Shown here: one piece after another, positions 1-7,934 of the stretch
Layout of the letters: the number at the start of each line of letters is the position of its first letter
Numbering within the stretch: the first letter of the stretch is position 1
Assembly: GCA_023213395.1 (NCBI GenBank)
Contig: CM041465.1
Span: 89,721,741 to 89,785,740, forward strand
Origin: Cycas panzhihuaensis
Taxonomy: Eukaryota > Cycadophyta
DNA: 64,000 nt
Direction: 5' to 3'
The notes under the pieces: generated by a model
Told to the model about the DNA's origin: nothing
The model's database searches: none
What the model saw: only the letters and a program-made list of their open reading frames with translations
Translations under genes and position numbers: made by a program

Positions 1-700
1 TCTGCCACCTGTGGACCATCGAGGCCCACTCTGTGATGGGGTGTGGTCCCCCTGCTGGTGCCACCGTCGTGAAATGATAAAAAAACTAACACTGTAGCAG
101 TGTGCTATATGACAACCTGCCTCTACCGGTCATCCTGATAGTGTCTAGCTAGGCGACGAGGTTCGCCGCTATCAGGGTCGCCTAGTCCATCCTCTCACTG
201 GCTTCATAGCGATGAACTGCATCTAACCATCCACCTAGTATCTCCCTATAGTTCTGCTTCTGGGAAATCCAGAATAGAACACATAGTATAACCAGCTTCC
301 TCACCCGAGGAATCCCTGACATCAAGATGCCCTGAGGGGGCTCCCCTCTGCTCCCATTTATCAGCTCCTATGAAGAACAGGCTGCCTCCCCTGGCCGCCT
401 CGGTGCTAAGCGGCCCCGATCTCACTGCCTCCCTCGCCAGTAACTCCCAAGATTCTGCCGTATATCTCTTGGCGTGACCATCACATCACCTACCTGTGGT
501 AGGTAGAACACATGTCTCCTCCTATCCCAATGAGATACTATGTCAACCAGCAACCTCTAATCTGATGCATACTGAGGTGTCTTGAGGGCCTTGTATAGGC
601 TACACCTCTGCAGGATCTCCCTGTCCTCCTGTGACGCCATCTCCATGTAGCTCAACATGGCCATACCCACGTTCTCAAGTATTCACCGCGATGACAGCCT
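1..700 (-). pseudogene. Decayed ORF resembling plant mobile domain (PMD-like)
   Basis: Read on the minus strand from about 700 down, a broken frame runs through MAMLSYMEMASQED (Met at 664), then RLLVDIVSHWDRRRHVFYLP, then VGDVMVTPRDIRQNLG at about 450-560. The pattern of a leucine-rich helix, a conserved WD/WR, an HxFxLP strand, and a GxxxVTPRD helix leading into a LG turn is what I associate with the plant mobile domain of transposon-derived and MAIL-type proteins. That is family knowledge, not a search result. A stop interrupts the frame just before RLLVD, and a one-base shift is needed after QNLG. A second coherent segment, with LDTIRMTGRGRLSYSTLLQ, lies at about 1-170 and runs toward the window edge. 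PMD domains occur in both host genes and transposons; nothing here decides which. It lies head-to-head with the RNase H frame at 1841. Confidence 0.42.
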
Positions 701-840
701 GTTCACACCAAAAAATAATTCAAGTTAGCTTCACATCAGTTACTATCATCCCTCACTCTCTCAAAACTCTCTCTGCCTGAGATTTGGGGCTCTTTTGGCC
801 CTTGTATCTATTTTCCTCCTTTTCTGCCTTCGTACCACGC

Positions 841-1011
841 CAAACTTAGTGGTACCGCTAAGTTTGACACGGGTCCTGCGGTGATCGGGTCCCGCGGTAA
901 TGATCGCGGCACCGCGATCATTACCGTGGTACGAACGGTGATCCCCCAAAAGGGGGGATTTCTGCCCTGAAAAATAAAAAAATTCTTCTGGTGGACCCCG
1001 TGGGGCCCACC
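841..1011. repeat. Cluster of four hairpins
   Basis: Four inverted repeats follow one another: 841-866 (arms CAAACTTAG/CTAAGTTTG around GGTACC), 895-926 (perfect 15-bp arms with a 2-base loop, CGGTAATGATCGCGG and its complement), 941-959 (ATCCCCC/GGGGGAT), and 990-1011 (10-bp arms, one mismatch). They are read directly from the sequence. Their role is unknown. They could mark a terminal or subterminal region of a mobile element, or form a structured RNA. Confidence 0.8.
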
Positions 1012-1362
1012 GGGACCAGGGCTCCTTAATGCCCAGGTCCCCGCCTCTTTCTGGGTCCGATTCGGACTCCGAGGGGCCTCTGATTGCCCATAAGGGGCAC
1101 TAAAAACCACATGAAACTACGAAAAAGCAATGAATTTCAAACTTTGAAATATGTTGGGTTTAGTGATATCCACTCACTGGATCTGGTCTCGCTATTGCCA
1201 TGCCGTCTTGTCGATCGCACTGACCCTCTCCGCTCTCCGATCTAACAGTCTGATCTCTCTCTGCGTGCCTCCAAAGTTGGGCGACGCTCCGCTGTGTAAG
1301 GGAATGGCTCTGGTTTCGTACGAGAGCCGGTTAAAATAAATCCATTTTACCGTTTGATTTCC

Positions 1363-1370
1363 TTATATAG
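1363..1370 (+). promoter_or_regulatory. Possible TATA box
   Basis: TTATATAG stands in a GC-rich setting about 520 bases upstream of the RNase H methionine. Its position and composition contrast make it a plausible core promoter for the plus-strand RNase H frame, but nothing else supports it. Confidence 0.22.
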
Positions 1371-1840
1371 GCGGGGGGCCCAACGGGCACTTCCTCCGTT
1401 TTTGACCTCACGGCAGCCGTTGGGACCATCCCGTCCCCCTATTTACCTTTGCCTTCTGGCCTTATCACCCATTGTGCTCTATTGATGCCCTTTCTACCCT
1501 CCCTTGCAAGGGCATTTATGGTGCCTCATTATCGCACTTTTGTTAGGGCCCTTCTGCATCATTTTGCGTGTTACTCTCGTGCATGCCCTAGTTTATACTC
1601 ATTTGGCTCGTTCCATCACCCTGGACTCGTTTCTGCGGCCCTTTCTCACTCTTGGAGTCCCCAAAGGGAATGCTCCCCCTCCTGGGGGCATGTTTCACTT
1701 TCCGAAGTGACCTTTTGGCGCCCCAAGAGGCTTTTTCTTCCGACCACTCTCTACCGGTGATCAGATTGCTTGCTCTCGCCCTAGGTAACCTCATTGCTAG
1801 GTCCTCCTACCAGTGATCGGATTGATCGCTTGCCTTTCAA

Positions 1841-2098
1841 GTGTTGCTTTCATTATCTATTGACTACCAGGATTTTGTGTCACCTATGTCCATCTACATC
1901 TTTACCGACGGCGGAAGCCACGGTAATCCTGGACCTTCCGCCGCTGCATGGATTCTCCGTAGCCCCTCTGGACACGATCTCCTCCACTCTGGGATCTTCC
2001 TTCCAGAGGCTACTAACAATGAAGTCGAATATATAGCTATTATTGAGGCCCTTACTAATGCCCTTTATTTCCATTGCGGATCCATCGTTTTGCTTTGC
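1841..2098 (+). pseudogene. Archaeal-type RNase HI, N-terminal half
   Basis: The frame reads MSIYIFTDGGSHGNPGPS from the Met at 1886-1890, which is the first beta strand and glycine-rich loop of type 1 RNase H, then TNNEVEYIAIIEAL, the catalytic-glutamate helix. The Asp of FTDGG and the Glu of NNEVEY are the first two of the four metal-binding carboxylates. The DGGSxGNPGP and TNNExEY wording matches the archaeal-like RNase H group also carried by some plant L1 and Tat retrotransposons and by plant cytosolic RNase H proteins. The frame ends at the codon TGC (2096-2098), the last bases of the target duplication of the copia insertion. The second half resumes at 7935 in the same phase. It may be a host gene or a domain of a retroelement; no adjacent RT was recognised. 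Confidence 0.8.
2094..2098. repeat. Target site duplication, left (TTTGC)
   Basis: TTTGC directly precedes the TG terminus at 2099 and recurs at 7930-7934 directly after the CA terminus at 7929. This 5-bp duplication fixes both ends of the inserted retrotransposon, including the unusual repeat-extended end. Confidence 0.9.
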
Positions 2099-2217
2099 TG
2101 ATGGAAAAAATATGGAGCCAAAGTGCTCTGATACCAAATGATGGAAAAATATGGAGCCAAAGTGCTCTGATACCAAATGATGGAAAAAATATGGAGCCAA
2201 AGTGCTCTGATACCAAA
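2099..2217 (-). repeat. Three tandem 39-40 bp PBS-containing units at the 3' end
   Basis: Units at 2099-2138, 2139-2177 and 2178-2217 are almost identical and each contains, on the minus strand, TTTGGTATCAGAGCA, the sequence complementary to the 3' end of initiator tRNA-Met. They lie outside the classical LTR core yet inside the target duplication, so they are part of the integrated element. Each unit ends in CA on the minus strand, suitable for integrase processing. The 5' end has a single unit (7485-7524). Confidence 0.92.
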
Positions 2218-2623
2218 TGTAGGAAAATATGCTTACAAACTAACAGGTTAGAACATATATCAAATAAGTATAAACTAGTATTGCATCAATACAGCAGTGT
2301 ATCACCATTACAATGGCATAAACACCTGAGAGCCTTGTTGTTCAATCCATTGTAGTAGAATGAGTATTACAAATCTTCCTCAAAAGTAGGTAGTGTCTAA
2401 AGACATCAGGGTTGTACACCCCTTAACATTTATAGTTTGGGGGAGGAGGGAAACTCCTCAACCCCTGAATTCAAATTAATAATAAAATAATACTAACTTA
2501 ACTCAAATGGAACTAACTCAACTTACCTTAACTTACCTTGACATGTTGAGCATCACATGTCTAAATTGAGGTGCACAATCTCGGTAGGTAAGAGGGAGTT
2601 GAGTGATGACATTACACCCAACA
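2218..2623 (-). repeat. 3' LTR core
   Basis: This 406-bp repeat runs from plus-strand TGTAGG to CCCAACA and matches 7525-7929. On the minus strand a CTATAAAT box (about 2428-2435) could direct transcription leftward. The PPT follows at 2624-2634. Confidence 0.93.
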
Positions 2624-2634
2624 TTCTCCCCCTT
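2624..2634 (-). promoter_or_regulatory. Polypurine tract of the 2099-7929 element
   Basis: The minus strand reads AAGGGGGAGAA directly before the 3' LTR terminus TGTTGGG. This is the expected plus-strand DNA priming site and confirms the minus orientation. Confidence 0.88.
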
Positions 2635-2703
2635 AATGTCAGTACGAACACTTGTATCTTTTCCTTGAACTTGTGGGCGGTACTTGAAAAAAACTTTAAA
2701 ATT

Positions 2704-3324
2704 CTAATCTTGATCTTTGTCAATGCTTCTCACCCTTATAGTCACATATATCTCTTTATTATAGAATGATGTAGGAAGACTATAGGTAGATGAAACTTGA
2801 TGCAAAAGTAGATGAATAGCTATAATTTGGACTTGAACTTTTGTACACTTTATGCTTTGAACAGTTGTCATATCATCAGGTTCATTCTTCGTTATGTCAT
2901 AAGATTCGTCTTCATGATGCTCCCCCTCAAATGGAGGATCAAATCCTTGTGCAACAAGGTGGTCCTGCATTTGATCTGAATCTTCATTGGTGTTGCCGTT
3001 ATGATCTACCTGTTCTGTCACCTGTCTCACATGCTCATCAAAAGTTTCATCAAATACATTGGGGGTATCTCCCCCATAAATAGAAATCAATAAATCCCAA
3101 ACAGGCTTAGATGTTGTCAGTTCAGAAACCAGTGAAAAAATATCATCAGTAATAGTGCAAAATAATAAACCTAAAATTTCATTATCTTTTCTAAAGTTTT
3201 CTTTAATGCTAAGGTCAAATTCATGTTGTAAATACTTTAAAAGATCATGTTCAATAAAATAAGTTTGCATGGTGTCATACCATAGTGAAAAGTTATGGCC
3301 ATCGAAAATGGGGAATTGTGCCAT
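2704..3324 (-). CDS. Copia-type Gag N-terminus fused to an acidic tail
   Basis: This 206-codon open frame starts MAQFPIFDGHNFSLW, the usual opening of copia Gag (the DUF4219/UBN2 region: FxGxNFxxW). It continues through a DLLKYL helix and the aspartate-lysine start of the next helix to KPVWDLLISIYGG at about residues 80-95, matching the AWDxLxxxYxG segment of Gag. After that the Gag pattern stops. The protein turns into an acidic stretch (VFDETFDEHVRQ, then many D, E, N, Q residues), like the linker between integrase and RT in copia polyproteins. I infer an internal deletion that joined early gag to that linker and removed protease and integrase. No zinc knuckle is present. The frame is uninterrupted, unlike the stop-ridden copies elsewhere in the window. 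It lies 69 bases from the PPT. Confidence 0.7.
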   Translation of the reverse strand: MAQFPIFDGHNFSLWYDTMQTYFIEHDLLKYLQHEFDLSIKENFRKDNEILGLLFCTITDDIFSLVSELTTSKPVWDLLISIYGGDTPNVFDETFDEHVRQVTEQVDHNGNTNEDSDQMQDHLVAQGFDPPFEGEHHEDESYDITKNEPDDMTTVQSIKCTKVQVQIIAIHLLLHQVSSTYSLPTSFYNKEIYVTIRVRSIDKDQD

Positions 3325-5405
3325 TTTGAAAGTAATTTAATCAATAAGAAAATGATGATAAGATCAAGTAGAAATCTTGAGTAAACAATGAGATATAAAC
3401 TAGAATTTTCTTTAAAATTTTGAAAGAAGACAAGCTTTTTAGGATGTATATATATGCTCAACTTTAACAGATTGAAAACTATATTGAATGAGGTCAGAAT
3501 AGCTTAAAATTTTATCAATATGTAGATTGCTGAGATGTGAATCCAATAAAATAAACGGTTTTGAAAATGGATACCAATAAATCACGTTTTGAATGAGGCA
3601 AAGGTATGAACCTCCTTGTGGAGCCTAACAGGAGCAAGGTAGGCAAAAATTGCATAAAAATACTAATTAACCCTTAGAAAAGATGAACAAATGATCAAAT
3701 ATTATTGATGAAGTAATTAATATTCTGCCAATTGAAAATTTTGAAAAATATATTAAACAGTTGTAAAAAATAACAGATTTAGGCCAATAGAATACCTCAA
3801 TTTTGACCGATTTGAAATATAAGAAAAATGTGTCAAAATATATGGAAAAATATATCACAATGAAGAGAATCACCACTTCCCAACGGTTTGACGGAAATGA
3901 AATCTGATAAAAATTGTAAAAGTTATAGTGAAAAATGTAACAAGTGTCTTTATGAAGGATGTTCAAGAAATAGGCAAAAACAACTAAATTTCTTATTTTA
4001 GCGATTAAAATATTAGTGAAGATGAACTCAAAAAATTAAAGTAGAAAATGGGTATTAAAGTTTATATGACGTAGATCACTATAGAGAAAATTTGGGCACA
4101 AAACAGTTTACCAGAAATAAATGACAGCCAGTTCTAAAACTGATTTTGTTAAAAATGTAAAAAATGCTGAAATTTTGAAAGTCCAATGTTAAAAAGGTCG
4201 AAACAAGGTCAAATGGGCACCAAATTGGTCTTATGACCAGTTGAAATCAGAGTACAAAAAATTTCTGATCTATTGGCGTAGGTTTCGTCTGAAACCGATG
4301 AGCCAACAGGAAGTTATGGCCACAAAAGCGCCAATAACCCTATGAAAAATAAAAATTTGAAAAAAAATAAAAGGAAAACGTTTAAAAACCTTTTTAAAAA
4401 TGGGTAGCAGTCACGTGATGGTGAAATAGAACTGAGGGCTGAGAGTTTAAACCCTTAAAATCGGATTTGAAAAAATCATATAATAAATCTTAATTTTTTA
4501 AACTTTATATTATTAAAACAATAGAAAATGATATTCCAGACGCGAATTATAAATCGAAATCTGCACACTTAAAGGGGCTGCACAAATGTAAATAAGAAAC
4601 GACTAATATATAAGAAAAGAGCTATCAATATATTAATGAAGTCGGCTGCCAATATATTAATGGTTGTGCTGTCCGCCGATATAATATATATGTAATATAA
4701 AAGCTGAAAACATTCAAGCGCCTTGTCATACCAACGGGAAAGGACAGATATATAATATAAAAGTCTGAAATGGGAAGATGAAACACAGAGCTGTTAATGC
4801 TGAAAATTTCAGACGCCAATGATAAGAAGTTGTGCCGCTCCCAACGCAGACGAGCGCCGAATGCAGACGCAAACGCCAATGCCAATGATAATCGAGAATC
4901 GCCGACGCCAGTGAAGTACTAGCCGTCTGGCGGGCAAACACGAGCAATACACTAGTTGCGCCAATTCAGGGTTCGAAGCAGAGTGCTGAACGTAATTATC
5001 AATGCAACAAACACGATTGCAATTATTAATGCAACAAACACGATTATTAATGAAGAGTGCGAATGCGATTATTAATGAAGAGTGCGCTGTTATCAAGTGC
5101 TGGACCGTAGGGCACCAGAACAAAACCACCGCGCATTTAAGATGCTAGAAAAGAAACCACCATGCACAAAAATGTGAGAGACGCTGGAAGAGAGACGCTG
5201 CGCAACGCGCCAATAATGAAGCCACTGCGGGCGTCGAGGATGCCAAACGCCATTATTAATGACCACCGCGGGCTGCGCGACGGGAGGAAAATGGGAAGAA
5301 CATTGTCAGTTAAATAGAAGACGAGAGGCACTGCACAGATTGCGCAGATCTGCAAACAATCCGTTGTCGTTGTACCAGAGGAGAGGAGGTTGTGTCACTC
5401 GCAAC
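3325..5405. other. Non-coding interior of the 2099-7929 element
   Basis: This stretch is AT-rich up to about 4560, then GC-richer. Four short degenerate tandem units built on ATTATTAATG with GCAACAAACACG or AAGAGTGCG tails occupy about 4994-5095. No protein similarity was recognised. The segment from about 4560 may be further captured DNA, because its composition matches the gene fragments that follow. Confidence 0.5.
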
Positions 5406-5855
5406 TGTGAGATTAAGAAAATTATATACGCCAAAGCGAATGAAAAGGTCACAAGCGATGTGGATCCTAATTTTTATCTTAAGTATACAGATATACATGT
5501 GAGCGTGCCTTGCGTGGAGCAAGACTTCATGCTAGAGCAGTTCACGCTGCACCAATGCTGGTTGAGGGATATTACATATGGTGCCCCAATCATTGTTGAT
5601 GTTGAATACACAAGAGGGAAAGAGATTATTTGAACGAAAAGAGAAAGAAGGGTAGGGAGCTCTTATAATTGGAAGAATGCCTATCATGCTACGAAGTTGC
5701 CGTTGTGTGCTCAAAAAAAAAAAAAAAAAGGTCTAAACTTGCAAAGTTTTGTAAATGTCCTCTTGATCCAGGAGGCTATTTTGTTGGTAAGGGGACTGAG
5801 AAGGTTATTTTAATCCAGGAATAGCTCTCCAAAAAATCGAATAATATTTTATAGT
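5406..5855 (+). pseudogene. NRPC2: Captured fragment of RNA polymerase III second-largest subunit
   Basis: Three adjacent plus-strand stretches read as one protein: [20 protein letters not shown], then [13 protein letters not shown] and [20 protein letters not shown] (to about 5620), then [16 protein letters not shown] from 5665 and [20 protein letters not shown] from about 5757. These are the external/protrusion elements of the second-largest multi-subunit RNA polymerase subunits. The DPxxYLxY and EYTRG wording points to the Pol III form, RPC2. The pieces follow the protein order without an obvious intron, which suggests an mRNA source. A frameshift follows the first piece, a run of 17 A (5713-5729) replaces several codons, and a TAG sits where QEQLSKNRI is expected. 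Orientation is opposite to the host retrotransposon. It is a non-functional fragment of roughly 150 codons out of more than 1,100. Confidence 0.87.
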
Positions 5856-6080
5856 GTTTTTAACCTGAAGAGCCCTATGGTTGTTTTGTCAGATGAAGTG
5901 CAGGTCTTAAAGCATAAGATCTTATGGCTTGAAGCTAACAATGCAGCCCCAAGAAGAGCTACAGGAATGCCGTGATGGCTCTCAACTTCTCGTGGATCGT
6001 GCAATAGATCTATGGTTCAAAGAAGATGAACTTTGTCAATGGATACAAGAACTGAGTGGTCAAGTTATATCCTTTATCCA
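5856..6080 (+). other. Unassigned segment between the two gene fragments
   Basis: One frame stays open at 5929-6120 (MKLTMQPQEELQECRDGSQL and on, including DLWFKEDELCQWIQEL). It is GC-richer than the AT leader and could be a third captured exon. I do not recognise it. Confidence 0.35.
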
Positions 6081-6226
6081 GAGGTCACAAAAGATGTTGT
6101 CACTATTGCAAAAAAATTGAGTTCAAAGACCAAGCAAAGAATGTTGGTGCAAGTCTTGTTAAGCAAGTTGCTAATGCAACCAATGATGCAACTGGAAATG
6201 GGACAACATGTGCTAATAACCTTGCA
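6081..6226 (+). pseudogene. CPN60: Captured fragment of mitochondrial chaperonin CPN60 (HSP60)
   Basis: The plus strand reads EVTKDVVTIAK, then after a single-base deletion IEFKDQAKNVGASLVKQVAN, then ATNDATGNGTTCANNLA. This is the N-terminal equatorial and ATP-binding region of group I chaperonins. VTKDGVTVAK, the SLVKQVANATND helix and the GDGTT ATP loop are signature segments, and the wording is closest to the plant mitochondrial form. The catalytic GDGTT has become GNGTT. The 1-bp deletion falls in the codon between AK and IEFKD. About 49 codons survive. Like the Pol III fragment it lies antisense to the retrotransposon. Confidence 0.87.
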
Positions 6227-7465
6227 TAATGAAGGACTTCTGGAAAACTATTGGCATATTAGTATGTGTATTTTATTTGTATTTTATAGAAATCGAAGTA
6301 TGCCCTTATTAGCTGAGGATGCAAAGAGGAGATGAAACTCTTCTCATATGCCTATCCTAAATCTATGATGAGCCTAATAATGGCTTCTACTTCCTGATAG
6401 AAAGTAGGAGGAAATGCCCAAAAAATGCAGGGATGTAATAGGAAAGCAGCAGAATGTAGAAAGCAGAATACAGAAACAATATGCCTTCTTTGGCCTTCAA
6501 GATAAACTATCAATAAAATTTTGAGAATTTTGTTGTATTCTTTTGTAAAGAATAAAGTAATTGATAGTTTTTGCACTCCTTTTTAGTCACAAATAAAAAT
6601 GCTTATGTGCATGAGATGTTAAAAAAATATGTAATGTAAAACATATGAGAAATGAAATATCAATGTGAGGAGCATACATTTTTCAAATATCTTGAAGAAG
6701 TATATCAAATAAATGAAATGCACATGTATTTGTATATGAAATATTTCTAAATCTGTGTATATATCAGAAATATGAGTTTAGATATGAAAATGTAATGAAA
6801 AACACAGTAAACGAATGTAATAGATTTATAGCTGAAAATAGGCTTCAAAAACTTCCAATATACAGATCTGCAATGTAATCTTCTCCAAAAATATTGAATA
6901 TGCTCCAGAAACTGTAGATCTGTAAAAAACTTGAAAATATAGTCAAACAATATAATGAAAAATATAGATCTGAAATGGATGTAGCAAAAAATGCTGAAAA
7001 TTTTTGATAAAATAAGCAGATCTATAATAAAATAGCAGATCTGAAGTAACAAATTACAGATCTTTAAAGAAAACTTGATAACTTTTGTATTCAGTTGATG
7101 CTCTTTTACAAATCTGTAAAAAATATCAAATAAATAGACAAATAACTTGTAAACTGTCAAAATATATGATAAATCTGTAGATCTGAACAGAAAATAACTC
7201 AAATATAAGAATAAACTTAGATGTATATCACTTGCTGCTGAAAATCCTTTGTAGATCTGCACAAATCTGAAAATAGATCTCAGTAATATTTGTTGAACCA
7301 GAAATATAGCTCAATAATAATAAAAAATGCTGAAATAATATATAGAACTTGCTAAAAATTTCAGAAAACCAATCTAGTTAATATATATTGCTTGTGAAAA
7401 AAAATCTGTTGTAGAATGCCAGAAGATCCTGTTGATCTTCTTCAAAACTTCAGCAGGTCAGCAAT
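6227..7465 (-). other. Leader of the 2099-7929 element with an AGATCT array
   Basis: This is the untranslated region downstream of the PBS in element orientation. AGATCT occurs nine times between 6864 and 7280, mostly inside CAGATCTG-like palindromes. Open frames here, such as 6747-7262 on the minus strand, are low-complexity F/I/L/Y-rich translations and not convincing genes. Confidence 0.6.
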
Positions 7466-7470
7466 CGCCT

Positions 7471-7482
7471 GCTCTGATACCA
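7471..7482 (-). promoter_or_regulatory. Primer-binding site (initiator tRNA-Met) of the 2099-7929 element
   Basis: The minus strand reads TGGTATCAGAGCAGG immediately inside the repeat-extended 5' LTR. TGGTATCAGAGC matches the complement of the plant initiator tRNA-Met 3' end. The downstream sequence differs from the PBS-like unit at 7485-7524, so this is the site used for priming. Confidence 0.85.
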
Positions 7483-7484
7483 AA

Positions 7485-7929
7485 TGATGGAAAAAATATG
7501 GAGCCAAAGTGCTCTGATACCAAATGTAGGAAAATATGCTTGCAAACTAACAGGTTAGAACATATATCAAATAAGTATAAACTAGTATTGCATCAATACA
7601 GCAGTGTATCACCATTACAATAGCATAAACACATGAGAGCCTTGTTGTTCAATCCATTGTAGTAGAATGAGTATTACAAATCTTCCTCAAAAGTAGGTGG
7701 TGTCTAAAGACACCAGGGTTGTACACCCCTTAACATTTATAGTTTGGGGAGGAGGGAAACTCCTCAACCCCTGAATTCAAATTAATAATAAAATAATACT
7801 AACTTAACTCAAATGGAACTAACTCAACTTACCTTAACTTACCTTGACATGTTGAGCATCACATGTCTAAATTGAGGTGCACAATCCTGGTAGGTAAGAG
7901 GGAGTTGAGTGATGACATTACACCCAACA
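7485..7929 (-). repeat. 5' LTR with one PBS-containing unit
   Basis: The core 7525-7929 matches 2218-2623, and 7485-7524 is one copy of the 40-bp unit present three times at the other end. In element orientation the LTR begins TGTTGGG at 7929 and ends CCATCA at 7485. Confidence 0.9.
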
Positions 7930-7934
7930 TTTGC
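7930..7934. repeat. Target site duplication, right (TTTGC)
   Basis: This is an identical copy of 2094-2098. The next codon, GAC at 7935, continues the RNase H frame. Confidence 0.9.

Larger units (their letters stand above)
711..1840. other. GC-rich spacer between PMD-like relic and RNase H frame
   Basis: This stretch lies between two divergent reading frames. It holds the hairpin cluster at 841-1011 and a possible TATA element at 1363-1370. The rest is C- and T-rich on the plus strand with short open frames (e.g. 1151-1339, 1449-1760) that look like no protein I know. CpG is common here, unlike most of the window. Confidence 0.5.
2099..7929 (-). mobile_element. Young non-autonomous Ty1/copia-type element with captured host gene fragments
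   Basis: This 5.8 kb element lies on the minus strand. Both LTR cores (2218-2623 and 7525-7929) begin TGTTGGGTG and end CCTACA in element orientation and differ at about 8 positions, so insertion was recent. A primer-binding site for initiator tRNA-Met lies inside the right LTR and a polypurine tract inside the left LTR, which fixes the orientation. The interior holds a gag-like ORF beside the 3' LTR, a long non-coding stretch, RNA polymerase III and CPN60 fragments, and a leader rich in AGATCT. Protease, integrase and reverse transcriptase are absent, so movement would need enzymes from another element. It interrupts the RNase H frame with TSD TTTGC. Confidence 0.93.

Noticed and set aside
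2099-2217. CRISPR-like short tandem repeat
   Set aside because: The units are directly adjacent without spacers, contain a tRNA primer-binding site and lie at a retrotransposon end in a plant genome.
5259-5405. N-terminal extension of the Pol III fragment (open frame from 5259)
   Set aside because: Residues before CEIKKII do not resemble RPC2. The frame is open by chance, so the fragment start was set near 5406.
6747-7262. 171-codon minus-strand open frame in the copia leader
   Set aside because: The translation is dominated by F, I, L and Y from AT-rich DNA and overlaps the AGATCT array. No motif is present.
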